Shown: positions 25,301 to 37,529, numbered from the stretch's first letter. The stretch: DNA of 64,000 bases from Flaccisagitta enflata (GCA_965153355.1 OZ231128.1:7440001-7504000); one strand, 5' to 3'. The notes: generated from the sequence alone by a model not told the origin. Program-made: numbers and translations.

Positions 25301-27126
25301 GATTGAGCTAAAATTTGGTGTGGAGGTCAGGCAAACCCCCAATAGTGTTCACATAAAATTTGGTGGCGCTCAGTTAAGTAGTTTAGCAACAATTTATACT
25401 TTTGTGGATTTTTTCTTTTTTTTTGAAGGTTTCCTGGACTTTGGATACTCATAATTTGGCCAAATGTTGACCAATTTGGCTAAAATTTGGTGTGGGCACC
25501 AGTTGCACCCATATTTATTGTCAAGTAAAAAATTATTGTCATTGGTTACAAATTTTGGCCTAGGGATAGTATTCAGAAAAAATTTGTCAGTAAAATTTTG
25601 ATTTTTTTGAAATTTGAACAAATTTTTTGGGAAAACCTGTGAGATAAATTTCTTGAAATTTTGCACAATTGTAGATAACATCAAGGAGAGTTCCCAAGAA
25701 AATTTTGGCACCTTATTTCCCCCCTGTTTTCATTTTATGAAAAAAAAGAGGTCATTTTTTTCATTTTTTGGGGTATACCTAGACTTTGAAAGCCCATAGC
25801 TCTGCTCAATGTTGATGGATTGAGCTAAAATTTGGTGTGGAGGTCAGGCAAACCCCCAATAGTGTTCATATAAAATTTGGTGGCGCTCAGTTAGGTAGTT
25901 TAGCAACAATTTATACTTTTGTGGATTTTTTCTTTTTTTTTGAAGGTTTCCTGGACTTTGGATACTCATAATTTGGCCAAATGCTGACCAATTTGGCTAA
26001 AATTTGGTGTGGGCACCAGTTGCACCCATATTTATTGTCAAGTAAAAAATTATTGTCATTGGTTACAAATTTTGGCCTAGGGATAGTATTCAGAAAAAAT
26101 TTGTTGGTAAAATTTTGATTTTTTTGAAATTTGAACAAATTTTTTGGGAAAACCTGTAAGCTAAATTTCTTGAAATTTTGAACAATTGTAGATAACATCA
26201 AGGAGAGTTCCCGAGAAAATTTTGGCTCCTTATTTCCCCCCTGTTTTCATTTTATAAAAAAAAATGCTCATTTTTTTCATTTTTTGGGGTATACCTAGAC
26301 TTTGAAAGCCCATAGCTCTGCTCAATGTTGATGGATTGAGCTAAAATTTAGTGTGGAGGTCAGGCAAACCCCCAATAGTGTTCACATACAATTTGGTGGC
26401 GCTCAGTTAAGTAGTTTAGTAACAATTTATACTTTTGTGGATTTTTTCTTTTTTTTTTTGAAGGTTTCCTGGACTTTGGATACTCATAATTTGGCCAAAT
26501 GTTGACCAATTTGGCTAAAATTTGGTGTGGGCACCAGTTCCACCCATATTTATTGTCAAGTAAAAAATTATTGTCATTGGTTACAAATTTTGGCCTAGGG
26601 ATAGTATTCAGAAAAAATTTGTCAGTAAAATTTTGATTTTTTTGAAATTTGAACAAATTTTTTTGGAAAACCTGTTGGCCAAATTTCTTGAAATTTTGCA
26701 CAATTGTAGATAACATTAAGGAGAGTTCCCAAGAAAATTTTGGCACCTTATTTCCCCCCTGTTTTCATTTTATGAAAAAAAAAGGTCATTTTCTTCATTT
26801 TTTGGGGTATACCTAGACTTTGAAAGCCCATAGCTCTGCTCAATGTTGACGGATTGAGCTAAAAATTTGATGTGGAGGTCGGGCAAACCCCCAATATTGC
26901 TCACATGAAATTTGGTGGCGCTCACTTTTATAGTTTAGCCTCAATCTATACTTAAAGGCATTTTTCACCCAAAAAATGGATTTTTCAAAGGGGTGCTCAA
27001 AAAAAAATGAAAAACGGATTCCATATTTGAATTCAGCACAAAAAATTAGGCCTATATGCAAATTTCCAGCCTTCGGTCACAATTTTTGCACAGCATCCTT
27101 GATATCAGACTTAACATCCCCGACTA
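22372..27126. mobile_element. Giant foldback transposable element, 4.75 kb
   Basis: The element is 22374-27124 between TA dinucleotides. Both ends begin GTCGGGGATGTTAAG when read inward. The arms (about 2.5 and 2.2 kb) are inverted copies meeting near 24911 at TTGAGCCACGGTTAC/GTAACGGTGACTCAA. Each arm is itself a tandem array: the landmark GCGCCACCAAATTT recurs at about 22568, 23085 and 23600, and its inverse at about 25330, 25848, 26366 and 26882. Repeated 95-105-codon frames in both arms follow the DNA repeat and show no known domain. No transposase seen. Confidence 0.85.
24600..25210. repeat. Central region of the giant foldback
   Basis: Unit-free inner arms. TCAAATGAAAGGGAATTTGC and its inverse, and CTCCGCATT/AATGCGGAG modules, pair around 24911. 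This segment is present once per arm, unlike the 518-nt units outside it. Confidence 0.75.
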
Positions 27127-27457
27127 AAAGGGGTTTTAAATGTCAGGAACTTGCAAGAGTTTCTGACAACAGTGGAATACACCGACATAAATTCAGCCTT
27201 GGAGATGAATGAATAAATTCATGAAAAAGAAATCTAATGGAAATATATACTTGAATACCTGAATTAAAGATAATAAAGCATGGGTAAGTAAAAAAAAGAT
27301 AATGTTTGAAAGGTGAAGAGAAAACGGTGACGTAAATTGAGAGACAAAAGCAAAGACATGAAAAAGAACAATACAAGCCAATGCACAAGTACTATGCTTA
27401 AAGAGGGCTCTGGGGACATTCAACGAGGACAAATCAAACCGAGCCATAGACAATCTT

Positions 27458-28224
27458 TACACCGTCTTTAAATCGAAATGGCAAATAGTAAACCTTTGTA
27501 GCTCCAAAACTACTAGCCCAAAAGCCTTCAGATTTTTAGTGAATGTTTGTAACAACTGACCATTTTGTTATGTCCAAACTCAGATTTTGATACTGAATAG
27601 TTTGGGGTCAGTAAAACAAACAAAATATGCCCAATTTTCAGGGCTGAATCTTTTTTTTCTTGCTTTATTTGAGAAGACTTGTCTTAATCAATATACAGAT
27701 ATCAAAAAAATTGAGCTGGACCACCGGGGTTGGTCTTAAATGATAGGAAATTCTTCAGAGATTACACATTTACCTAAAAAATTGGAAAAAGTTGGATATA
27801 GATTGAGGTTATCATTGGTTTTTGGCAATCTTTGCTAAAATCCAGACTGTCAATCATTAAAAAATCATTCAAATCTTCATAAATACAATAGAATAATGAA
27901 ATTTTCAAGCAGAATTTATGTTCATGATTTGTAAATATTCATTTAGGACCAACCTCAGGGTTCAAGCTTGCTTAATCAGGAAAAAAACAATAAAAGAAAA
28001 AAGATTCTTCCAAGTATAACTGGGACAAATTGATTTTTTCCATAAAATTGATAGCATTTCAATGCTTTAATGACCCCCAGCCTATTCAGTTACAAAATCT
28101 GAGTTTTGGCATGACAAAATGGTCAGTTGTTACCAACGTTCACTCAAAATTTGAAGGTTTTTGGGCTAGTAGTTTTGGAGCTACAAAGGTTTACTATTTG
28201 CCATTTCGATTTAAAAACGGTGTA
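27458..28224. mobile_element. TA-flanked foldback MITE, 763 nt
   Basis: Element 27460-28222 between TA dinucleotides. Left CACCGTCTTTAAATCGAAAT and the inverted right CACCGTTTTTAAATCGAAAT are nearly identical. Pairing continues through CAAATAGTAAACCTTTGTAG, CTGACCATTTTGT and GGTTGGTCTTAAATG to a centre near 27840. Frames of up to 71 codons are arm artefacts. Tc1/mariner-like by TA duplication only. Confidence 0.82.
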
Positions 28225-28454
28225 GATGCGCCCTCTGTCCGTTAGTCTATATCTCAAAATACTACCTCTTTAAGTCTATTCAACGATATCAGTTACAGGA
28301 AAATGTCCAAACATACTCAGAAATGGGTTTGTTCATCCTCTAGTCCACATGTCACTCATTTTCAATGCAAAATTTACGCCCGCACTTCAAAGTGCTCAGT
28401 CAGTCAGTCCGCAGCGTTGTCACATTGTATTTGTTGTTGCTGTTGCAAAAGTGT

Positions 28455-29000
28455 TAGATGCTCAGCGGTACCCATGCCATGCCTAAGTAGGTTGTGCAAA
28501 GTTGTAGGGGAAGCAGGGCAGCGGCTTCGATGTTCTATGCTTTCTCACATATGGGGAATTTTTCCCTCCTTCTGCTTCTTCTCCTCAAATCCCAGTTTCG
28601 AGGCCTGAATTACAGTCTTGAGGCCCAAATCCCAGTCAAGGCCCAAATCCCAGTCTCAAGGCCCAAATCCTAGCCTTAAGGTCCAAATTCTAGCATGGTG
28701 GCCAAGATCCCAGCCTTGAGGCCCAAATCTCAGCCTCAAGGTTAGGATCTGGGCCTCTTGGCTTGGACTTGGACTGAGATTTGGGCCTCATGGTTGGGAT
28801 CTGGGCCCCCAGGCTAGGATTAGGGCCTCGAGGCTAGGATTTGGGCCATGAGGCGGGGATTTGGGCCTCGAGACTGGGATTTGGGCCTCAAGACTGTAAT
28901 TTGGGCCTGAAAACTGGAATTTGAGGAGGGTAGGGTGGTACCACGAAAGTATAGTGTGAAAGTATAGGTCATCGACCCTGTTGGGCCGCTGCCCAAAAGG
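28455..29000 (+). mobile_element. Second hairpin-ended family, copy E, diverged
   Basis: Left end CTCAGCGGTACCCATGCCATG, GAAGCAGGGCAGCGGCTTCG. The core (28580-28930) has about 20-21-nt units of GGCCCAAATCCCAGTCTTGA that switch orientation near 28755. The right end is GTTGGGCCGCTGCCCAAAAG. The CCTGTAGGACACAGG hairpin is lost at the left. Confidence 0.6.
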
Positions 29001-29090
29001 GGGGCAACCAACGGACCAACCAACCAATTGACCAACCGACCGACCGACGGACAAAGCGGGGTATAGAGTCATGTAGCACACGACTAATTA
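28998..29090 (+). mobile_element. HINE-like right end joined to copy E
   Basis: GACC/AACC tract, GACAAAGCGGGGTATAGAG, then the hairpin AGTCATGTAGCACACGACT (29067-29085). The left half of the HINE-like unit is not visible, so the junction may be chimeric. Confidence 0.55.
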
Positions 29091-29400
29091 CTGGTAGCAT
29101 TTCCACTAGTACTTCTAGTGACCGACCAACCGACCGACCAAGCACATTACTGAGGTACGGAGCTGAACGATATTGGTTTCCTGCTTACACGTTTATTATT
29201 TTGCCCAGTCATTGTTTGAATCAAACAGGGACCAAGCCTCGGTTTTTCTCCGCACTTGTTTGCATGTTGTTGTTCATTTCTAGGCACGATGTTTTGTTGT
29301 CTCTCAATCAACAGGAAACAATATCAAACAAACATTAGCATTAAACGAATGACAAAAACCTCGTTACATAATAGTATTGCTCCATTTGTTCCACTTGTCA
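29091..29400. other. Unassigned sequence
   Basis: No gene or repeat recognised. Confidence 0.5.
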
Positions 29401-29691
29401 TACAGTTGAACCCCTCAATAACTCATATCAAGGGACCAACAAATTTTATCTGTTATTAGCGGATTTGCATTATTCCCAATAAAAAAGCAAACAATATTTT
29501 GTGAGGTTACACGAACAAAAAAACATATTTCATATATTCTATCTTGGTTTTGGCATACCTGACTGTTACTGTATAATCTTGATCCCCTTTTATCTTTCAT
29601 TTTTCTTATTATGCAATAAATAAAATCCGCCTGTAACTGATAAGATTTTTTGGTTGGTCACTTGAGTCAGCTATTGCGGGGTTCAACTATG
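29401..29691. mobile_element. pogo/Tigger-like MITE
   Basis: TA, then CAGTTGAACCCCTCAATAAC; the right end is GCGGGGTTCAACTA, its inverse with the final G mutated. AGGGACCAACAAATTTTATC and GATTTTTTGGTTGGTCACTT also pair. About 288 nt. The CAGTTGAACC terminus is typical of Tigger-type MITEs, though the family name is an inference. Confidence 0.7.
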
Positions 29692-30345
29692 GTCATATCA
29701 ATATATTCGAAAAAACAGCAATATCACTCTCAACAAAAGAGTATAAATTACATCATCAAAAAAGTGTAACTGAATTAGACATCAACAAATATAACAAAAT
29801 ATCGTTTCCAACTTTCATTGCATAACAGTTGACTATTCGATAATTTACTTAGTTGGCAACATCAAATTAAATGTTAAAAAGTGTGATTGGAAAATTGTGT
29901 TTGGTCCAAATACATCTATATTCATAAGGTAGTTAAATAATTTCATTATTTCTCAATTTCAAATTCACATAACTTTCATAAAGCATACACACATTCATAT
30001 CAAGAACACACGCGATCACTCGCGTACACCAGCAGTCCTGCACTCTTTGCCCCCCCCCCCCCCAAAAAAAAAAAAATTTTTTTTTCTCTATGACATGAAG
30101 GAATAAAACAGGTAAAAGACGACAATCAAACCCACAAAGGACATAGTCCACGTCAAAGCACTCAATATGACATATCATGCAATTTTGGCTTGTTCGTCTG
30201 AAATGGCTTTCGACATCAATCACATCGCATTCAATTGACTTGATAAGTTAATACTATAAGAGGAGTCAAGAAGCTTCTCTCGGTCTTTTGGGCTAACAGT
30301 GTTGGCTATTGGCCGTAGGAGCGCCACATATGGAATAAAGGGTTA
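29692..30345. other. Unassigned AT-rich sequence
   Basis: Contains a C12-A13-T9 homopolymer junction at 30049-30086. No gene found. Confidence 0.5.
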
Positions 30346-30348
30346 AGT

Positions 30349-30560
30349 TAACCACACTACAAACATACTATAAACAAACTAAAGTGCCACCAAAAATTAA
30401 CACATCGCTTTGACATGCCTTGGCTCGTTAGAACATGGTAGATGGTAAGAGGCAAACCCACAAAAAATCCATGAGTACTCTTTAGATCTTTCGCCTCTTA
30501 TCAACGAAACGAGTCAAGCTTGTCAATGTGAAGTGCCATTTTTTGGGGAGCGTGGTTAAC
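30349..30560. mobile_element. Possible small foldback element
   Basis: TA|ACCACACT at the left and AGCGTGGT|TA at the right, with partial internal pairing (AAGTGCCACCAAAAA with TTTTTTGGGG; GGCTCGTT with AACGAGTC). Arms are diverged. Confidence 0.4.
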
Positions 30561-30696
30561 ATACTATGAGCAAAACACTCTTAAAACAGTTGGATTGTAG
30601 CAAAAAGAAATTGACAATTATATTTAGTTTACCAATAAAATCCCATAGGCTCATGGCAAAAAGAGTAAAGCCTAGATAATCTATTCAGCATGAACA

Positions 30697-31314
30697 TATG
30701 ACGGCGTTCTTCCGAAGGCAACATCTATGTTTCAATGGGAGCTAAAGTCAAAAATTGAAAATGATTAAAACTGAATGATTAAACTAGAATAATTATTCAG
30801 ATATATCATAATTGATATTTTTTTGTATAACTTGCATTCAAGCATGAAATAGAACCAAATAAAGATAAGATTAATAGAAAAAAGTATAATGGAAATTGCT
30901 GAAAATTTCATTTTTGGTAACTGATGAGGGGCTGGTTGAGATTCTAAGATTGCATAGAAAATGAAAAAATGAGAAAATAAAAGACATAGTTCTCTTCCAA
31001 AATCAATTTTGGACAGAACTATGTCTTTGAAAATGCAAAACTCCTCTTCATTTAAGAATCTTAGAATTTCAATGGCAACAAAGAACAAAAAAATGTAAGC
31101 AAAATTTCATTTAAGACCTTGATTTACTTGCTTTTCTTATTAGGATTGCATAGTTAAAATTATTTTTTAGGTCAGAATATGATAAAAGTGTATACACTAA
31201 GTGTCTTTAGAAAGAATTTGTCCTTTAAAAGCATTCTTGCACCATTATTGTTTAAAAAATGATGCAAAAAGTATGGTGAAACACATTATTTTCATTCAAA
31301 AATTTGCCGTTATA
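30697..31314. mobile_element. TA-flanked foldback MITE, 614 nt (family of 44683-45295)
   Basis: Element 30699-31312 between TA dinucleotides. Left TGACGGCGTTCTTCCGAAGG; the right end inverted begins TAACGGC. It is palindromic around 31002 (GACATAGTTCT/AGAACTATGTC). It shares GTAAGCAAAATTTCATTTAA and the GTGTATACACTAAGTGT region with 44683-45295, which is within 1 nt of the same length. Confidence 0.78.
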
Positions 31315-31465
31315 TCAAAATGAAGTTTACACACAAAATTCTTTCAGCATAAACATGGTACAAAGAACTTAGTTCAGAACGTCCTTTCAGTATAAATATG
31401 GTACAATGAAGTTTGATAGGAATGTTCTCAGCATGGACATATTTTGCATAGAATACTTTTTCAGC

Positions 31466-31831
31466 GTGAGCATTACGCATGTCAGAGTGCCTGAATCGGC
31501 TGAAATTGGCTTTCCCCCGCCATCTTCTGTTTTCTTTGCTTAAATACTATCAAATGAGCCGTCGCACGATTTTCAAATCGATTGGGAACCATCGTTAGGG
31601 TGACCATTTAAGTTTCCATAGATATCTATAGCGGAAGAAAAATTTGCATAATGAAAATATTGATCCAATGCTAATTCAATACAAACTTCAACCACTCCCT
31701 AACGATGGTTCCCGATCGAATTAAAGGTCGTGCAACGGCTCATTTGAAAGGAATTTTGCAAAAGAAAACGATGAGGGCGGGGAAAAGCCAGTTTTGCCCG
31801 ATTTTGGCACCCTAACACACGTAGTGAGCAT
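31466..31831. mobile_element. Foldback MITE with 8-bp TSD in the satellite
   Basis: Element 31474-31823 (350 nt) flanked by GTGAGCAT (31466-31473, 31824-31831). The ends read TACGCATGTCAGAGTGCC and, inverted, TACGTGTGTTAGGGTGCC. Arms pair through TGGCTTTCCCCCGCC, CAAATGAGCCGT and GGGAACCATCGTTAGGG. Removing the element and one GTGAGCAT restores a normal satellite unit. An 8-bp duplication fits hAT-like among others. Confidence 0.8.
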
Positions 31832-32270
31832 GGTAAACAAAGTTTGGACAGAAGATCCTTACAGCAAAAACATGGTATCTACATTCTACAAAGAAGCTTG
31901 GTCAGAAAGTCCTTCCAGTATGAACAAAGCACAGTCAAGTTCAATAGGAATGTCTATCCGGTATGAACAGAGTAGTTTACATAGAATACCTCTCAGTATG
32001 AACATAGCACAATGAGGATTGATCAGAGGATCCATTGATATTGGAAATGGAACGAAAAGGTTTGCACAGAAGTTCCTTATGTCAGAAACCTGTTTGCAAA
32101 TAATAAGTAATTAGTGCCAACATGGCAGGAGGAAGTTTGCACAGAGTTTCCCTTTCAGCTTGAACATAGCCGTAAAAAGTTGGCGCCTGCAGTTTAAGTG
32201 TGTGAAAGAGAAATGTCAAGATTTCTTTGATATTTCATCTCCATAATCGCTGCCTTTATTTCTTTTTTTA

Positions 32271-32405
<135 letters not shown>

Positions 32406-32457
32406 GTCATTTTTTGACTTTTAAGTTACGAATTTTCCACAAAAATAATCTTTTCAC

Positions 32458-32812
32458 GTTTTTAGTCGCGTGCACGCGACTCTACAACCCGCTTTGTCCG
32501 TCCGTCCGTCGGTCCGTCCGTCCGTCACACTTTACTTTTTTGTACTATAACATCGACTCTTAGGTCATTTTAAGTCATTTTAAGTCATTTATAGTTATTC
32601 TTAGTCATTTTGAGTCAGTCTAAGTCATTTTAAGTCATTTCAAGTCATTTTAAGTTATTTTAAGTTATTTTTGGTTTTTTGTTTTTTTAGTCATTTTAAG
32701 TCAATTTTGGTCATTTTAGGTCATTCTAAGTCATTGAAAGTCATTCTAAGTCATTCTAAGTCACTCTTTGTCTGTAAGTCTCGCACGCGACTTATAGGTG
32801 TTGGCCTTGTTT
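32458..32812 (-). mobile_element. HINE/pearl-like element with AAGTCATTTT core
   Basis: T run, hairpin AGTCGCGTGCACGCGACT (32464-32481), CTACAACCCGCTTTGTCCG, a GTCC core and CACACTTTACTTTTTT, then about 20 units of AAGTCATTTT (32560-32765). The end is GCACGCGACTTATAGG, then TTGGCCTTGTTT. A complete copy with both end modules and a private 10-nt core. Confidence 0.85.
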
Positions 32813-32859
32813 CCTGTGAAGGGAAAACAAGGGGAAGAGATTAAGAGAGAAAGAAAGAA

Positions 32860-32896
<37 letters not shown>

Positions 32897-33019
32897 AGAG
32901 ATGTTGCTTGTAGACAGCTGCAATATAGGGAAGGGGTTGGGGTTGAAAAGGTACAGATGCGCTTCACAAGAGCACATGTTAAGCTGTCTTACTGCGAGTA
33001 TAAGAAATAACCTCAAAAA

Positions 33020-33145
33020 GAACAAGGCCGGATACACGGCAATCCAGTCGCGGACGGTTTGGCAGGAGCAGCAGGGCGAATACGGCTCGGAATTTAAAAA
33101 TGTGACGGACAGACCGACGGACGGACCGACCGACACGGCAAAATT
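33020..33145 (+). mobile_element. HINE-like element, hairpin end missing
   Basis: AACAAGGCCGGATACACGGC, CCAGTCGCGGACGG, GGCAGGAGCAG, GACGGACGGACC core, then CGACACGGCAA. It breaks off where related copies continue into GGTGTAGAG and the hairpin. Confidence 0.75.
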
Positions 33146-33226
33146 GTATGCCTAATAGCAGTGTATGCCTTATTAGCGGATGTACTCTAGCGGTGCTCCA
33201 ATGCACTTCTCAAAAGTCTTGAAGCG

Positions 33227-33832
33227 TACAGTGGGGTTCGTGGAATAACAGCCTAAACTGGAGGAAGGTATTTAAGTGTCTTAATTTCATTTGACAAACT
33301 TGATATTTGAAATATAAGTTGTTCACTTGATGCTTTTGTCCCTGAGTTTTTTGGTTGCTATGGAAACCAAAATTATTTTTTCAAACATTTATAACCTCTA
33401 AAATATCAATATTTTGAGAAATATTGTCAGGGAACATTGCTCAAAATTAAATTTGCTACAACTTTCCCACAGTATGTTCTGTAAGAATATTGCTTGTTTG
33501 GCCGTTGCTAGGGGGCATCACACCTAGCAACCGCCAAATGATGCTCCTTAGCAACGGCTAAACGAGCAATATTCTTACAGGACATACTGTGAGAAAGTTG
33601 TAGCAAATCTAATTCTGAGCAATGTTCCCTGATAATATTTATCCAAATATTGATATTCTAGTCGTTATAAACGTTCAAAAAAATAATTTTGGTTTCCATA
33701 ACAACCGAAAAACTCAGGGACAAAAGCATCGAGTGAACAACTTATATTTCAAATATCAAGTTTATCAAATGAAATTAAGACACTTAAATACCTTCCTCCA
33801 GTTTAGGCTGTTATTCCACGAACCCCACTGTA
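33227..33832. mobile_element. TA-flanked foldback MITE, 602 nt
   Basis: Element 33229-33830 between TA dinucleotides; ends CAGTGGGGTTCGTGGAATAA and exact inverse. The arms pair throughout: AACTGGAGGAAGGTATTTAA, GAACAACTTATATTTCAAAT, then a core shared with 20680-21000 (CAACTTTCCCACAGTATGTT, CCGTTGCTAGGG). Centre near 33535. Tc1/mariner-like by TA and CAGT. No transposase. Confidence 0.88.
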
Positions 33833-33839
33833 GAACTGA

Positions 33840-34155
33840 ATGTGAGATCGAGTGTGATGGATGGACGGACAAACAGAAGATCGGACCGACGGACGAACAG
33901 AAGATCAAAGTGATGTATTAACTGTAGATGGACAAACATAGCGGAGAATAAGTTTAGAACAGGTTCAGAATAAGTATACAATAGATCTAGAATAAGTCTA
34001 GAATAGATCCAGAATAAGTCTAGAATTGGTCTAGAATAGGTCTAGAATATGTCCGAAATAAGTTCAGAATAGGTCCAGAATAAGTCTAGAATAGATCTAG
34101 AAATACGTAGAATAGGTCTAGTCACTTTAAATTGCGAGAGTCACGTGCACGCTAT
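33840..34155 (+). mobile_element. Degenerate HINE-like element with 10-11 nt core
   Basis: GACGGACAAAC/GACCGACGGACG tract at 33860-33900, about 16 units of TCTAGAATAGG/TCTAGAATAAG (33945-34115), and a degraded hairpin GAGTCACGTGCACGCTATTC (34138-34157). The left end is not clear. Confidence 0.5.
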
Positions 34156-34399
34156 TCAAACTAATATCAAACAAGAGGATGAAACTCAAGGATAAAGAAA
34201 AGGAGTTGGAACAAAAAAAAGAAAAAAAATGGCTGAAAAGATGGTTGAGAGGAAGAGAAAGAGGTGAATAAGTGGAAGAAAGATGAGTGGGAGAGGAGGG
34301 GAGGAGGAGGAAAGGAGGAGGGAAGGAGGAGGGAAGAGAAGAGAAGAGAAGTTCCTACGGAGAATAAAGAGGGCCTAATTTCAATTGGATAGTCGTTAA

Positions 34400-34570
34400 T
34401 TTCTTGTTGGCGGCTGCGGCAGTAGAAGAGGCGGCTGTGGAAGGCGATGGCGATGGCCGTGGTAGCGGTGGCGACGGTGGTTGTGGCGGTGGTTGTGGTG
34501 GTAGTTGTGGTGGTGGTTGTGGTGATGGTGGCGGCGGCGGCGGTCGGGGTGGTGGTGGCGATTCCAGAAG
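34400..34570. repeat. GGTGGT/GGCGGT triplet-rich tract
   Basis: G-rich plus strand of imperfect GGT/GGC triplets. It would be intronic if the neighbouring exon candidate is real. Confidence 0.7.
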
Positions 34571-34582
34571 CCTGAGATTCAC

Positions 34583-34669
34583 CTAGGATCTTGGATGCAG
34601 CCTTGATAAGCGCCAATTTTGCCGCCACCTCGGCTGCTGCTGCCGCCGCCGCCGCCGCCATCGCCGCTC
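34583..34669 (-). CDS. Candidate internal exon, Ala-rich (weak)
   Basis: On the minus strand, a TTTTTTTCTCTAG acceptor with upstream CTTAC is followed by 87 nt, then donor CCTAG|GTGAAT. The 87 nt keep frame (starting with 2 nt, ending with 1 nt of split codons). They encode a run of Ala, then EVAAKLALIKAASKIL, which has amphipathic-helix character. The good splice-site pair and non-repetitive 3' half argue for an exon. The GCC run and the lack of any other exon nearby argue against. I do not recognise a family. Confidence 0.28.
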   Translation of the reverse strand, partial: ERRWRRRRRQQQPRWRQNWRLSRLHPRS

Positions 34670-34671
34670 CT

Positions 34672-35385
34672 AGAGAAAAAAATCCGAGTAAGGATCAGCC
34701 TCCACAATCAAAGGCTGATTGATGAAAATGACTGAAAATGTGGTCATGAAGGAAGTAATTGGGGGAGAAATGGGAGAGAGGAGGAAGTAATGGGGGAAGG
34801 GGGGGAAATTAGGGAGATGAGGAAGTGGTGGCGATGGAAGTGAGGGGTCGGAGAAATAGGGCAGATGAGTAAGTGATGGGGGAAGGGGGAAATGGGGGAG
34901 ATGGTGTTGTGATTGGGGGATTGGAGGATGGTTGAAACTTGAAGTGTTCATGCGTTTACATATGACATTTATTCACACAATATTTGTAGCGATTTACTAT
35001 TCACAGTTTATGCTCTCGACATTCACAGTTGGTAGGCTCACTTTGTTTTACTATCTAGCTCATGAATATATCAACACCTAGAAAAAAGAACCCATTTTGC
35101 CAAAGGACGGCCTTGAAACAAATGAAGCTACCGGCCCTAATCAGTTGCGTTCAAAAGAGTTTGAACAGCTCTTTCAAATAAAACCAACCTGGTATTTGTA
35201 GCTTTTTTTTGTTTAGGAGTTGATGATTCTTCCCAGATGTTAACGTATTTATGAGCTAGATAATATGTTTCCTGAAAAAAAAACTCTATGATGATCAAAC
35301 AATGTTTGGCAGGATCAGCAACGCAAAAACCCATCACAAGTGACAAATGTTATGGACAAACAGTCCAATAGATTGTCTAGAACAG
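34672..35385. other. Unassigned sequence with GGGGGA-rich stretch
   Basis: 34745-34925 has loosely repeated GGGGGAAATGG/GAGGAAGT segments. The rest shows no gene or repeat. Confidence 0.5.
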
Positions 35386-35460
35386 TAGGACCTCCGTATG
35401 AAGGTCTTAATGGGACTTGATAATTAGGAAGTGAGGTCCCATTAGGACCATCTTATGCTG
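35386..35460. repeat. Hairpin with pogo-like CAGTAGGACC start
   Basis: CAGTAGGACCTCCGTATGAA, then GGTCTTAATGGGACTT, which pairs with AAGTGAGGTCCCATT. Possibly one end of a Tigger-like element; no partner end was found. Confidence 0.35.
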
Positions 35461-35619
35461 TGGCGCTATCGAAATATAGTACGGCATATCATTTTTCGGT
35501 TTATTATGTCTTTGGTCGGGTAACAGATTGGAAAAAAAATGACTGAATGAGGCCTTAATTGTGTAATTTCTGGTTTTCTGTTAAAGCAAAGTGAAAGTGG
35601 CAGCAAAATGACAGTGGCG

Positions 35620-35712
35620 GGCGCAGCAGCGGTGGCGGTGGTGCAGGTGGCGACGGTTGCAGCGGTGGCGGTGGTGCAGGTGGCGGTGGCGGTGGTGCAG
35701 GTGGCGACGAAG
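35620..35712. repeat. GGTGGCGGT minisatellite
   Basis: About 90 nt of GGTGCAGGTGGCGGTGGC-type units. Confidence 0.8.
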
Positions 35713-35768
35713 GTGTGTCTTGTATGTTCTAGTCTGAAGGTCTGCTTCCGCCAGAGAGATCTATGAGA

Positions 35769-37529
<1,761 letters not shown>

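Larger units (their letters stand above)
30620..32190. repeat. About 46-nt degenerate satellite, interrupted by two elements
   Basis: Units containing TTCAGTATGAACATGGTACA and AAGTTTGGACAGAA-type segments recur at roughly 46-nt steps from about 31315 to 32190, with a remnant at about 30680. The array is split by insertions at 30699-31312 and 31474-31823. Confidence 0.7.

Noticed and set aside
25394-26746. Repeated 95-128-codon frames in the giant foldback resembling a small protein family
   Set aside because: The same frames recur because the DNA unit is repeated in both arms. Frames break at A-run length changes and show no known domain.
34167-34661. A 164-codon continuous protein starting at the Ala run
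   Set aside because: Beyond the candidate donor at 34582 the frame is only low-complexity Thr/Ala/Ser/Phe from GGT-rich DNA. Only the first 87 nt merit an exon call.
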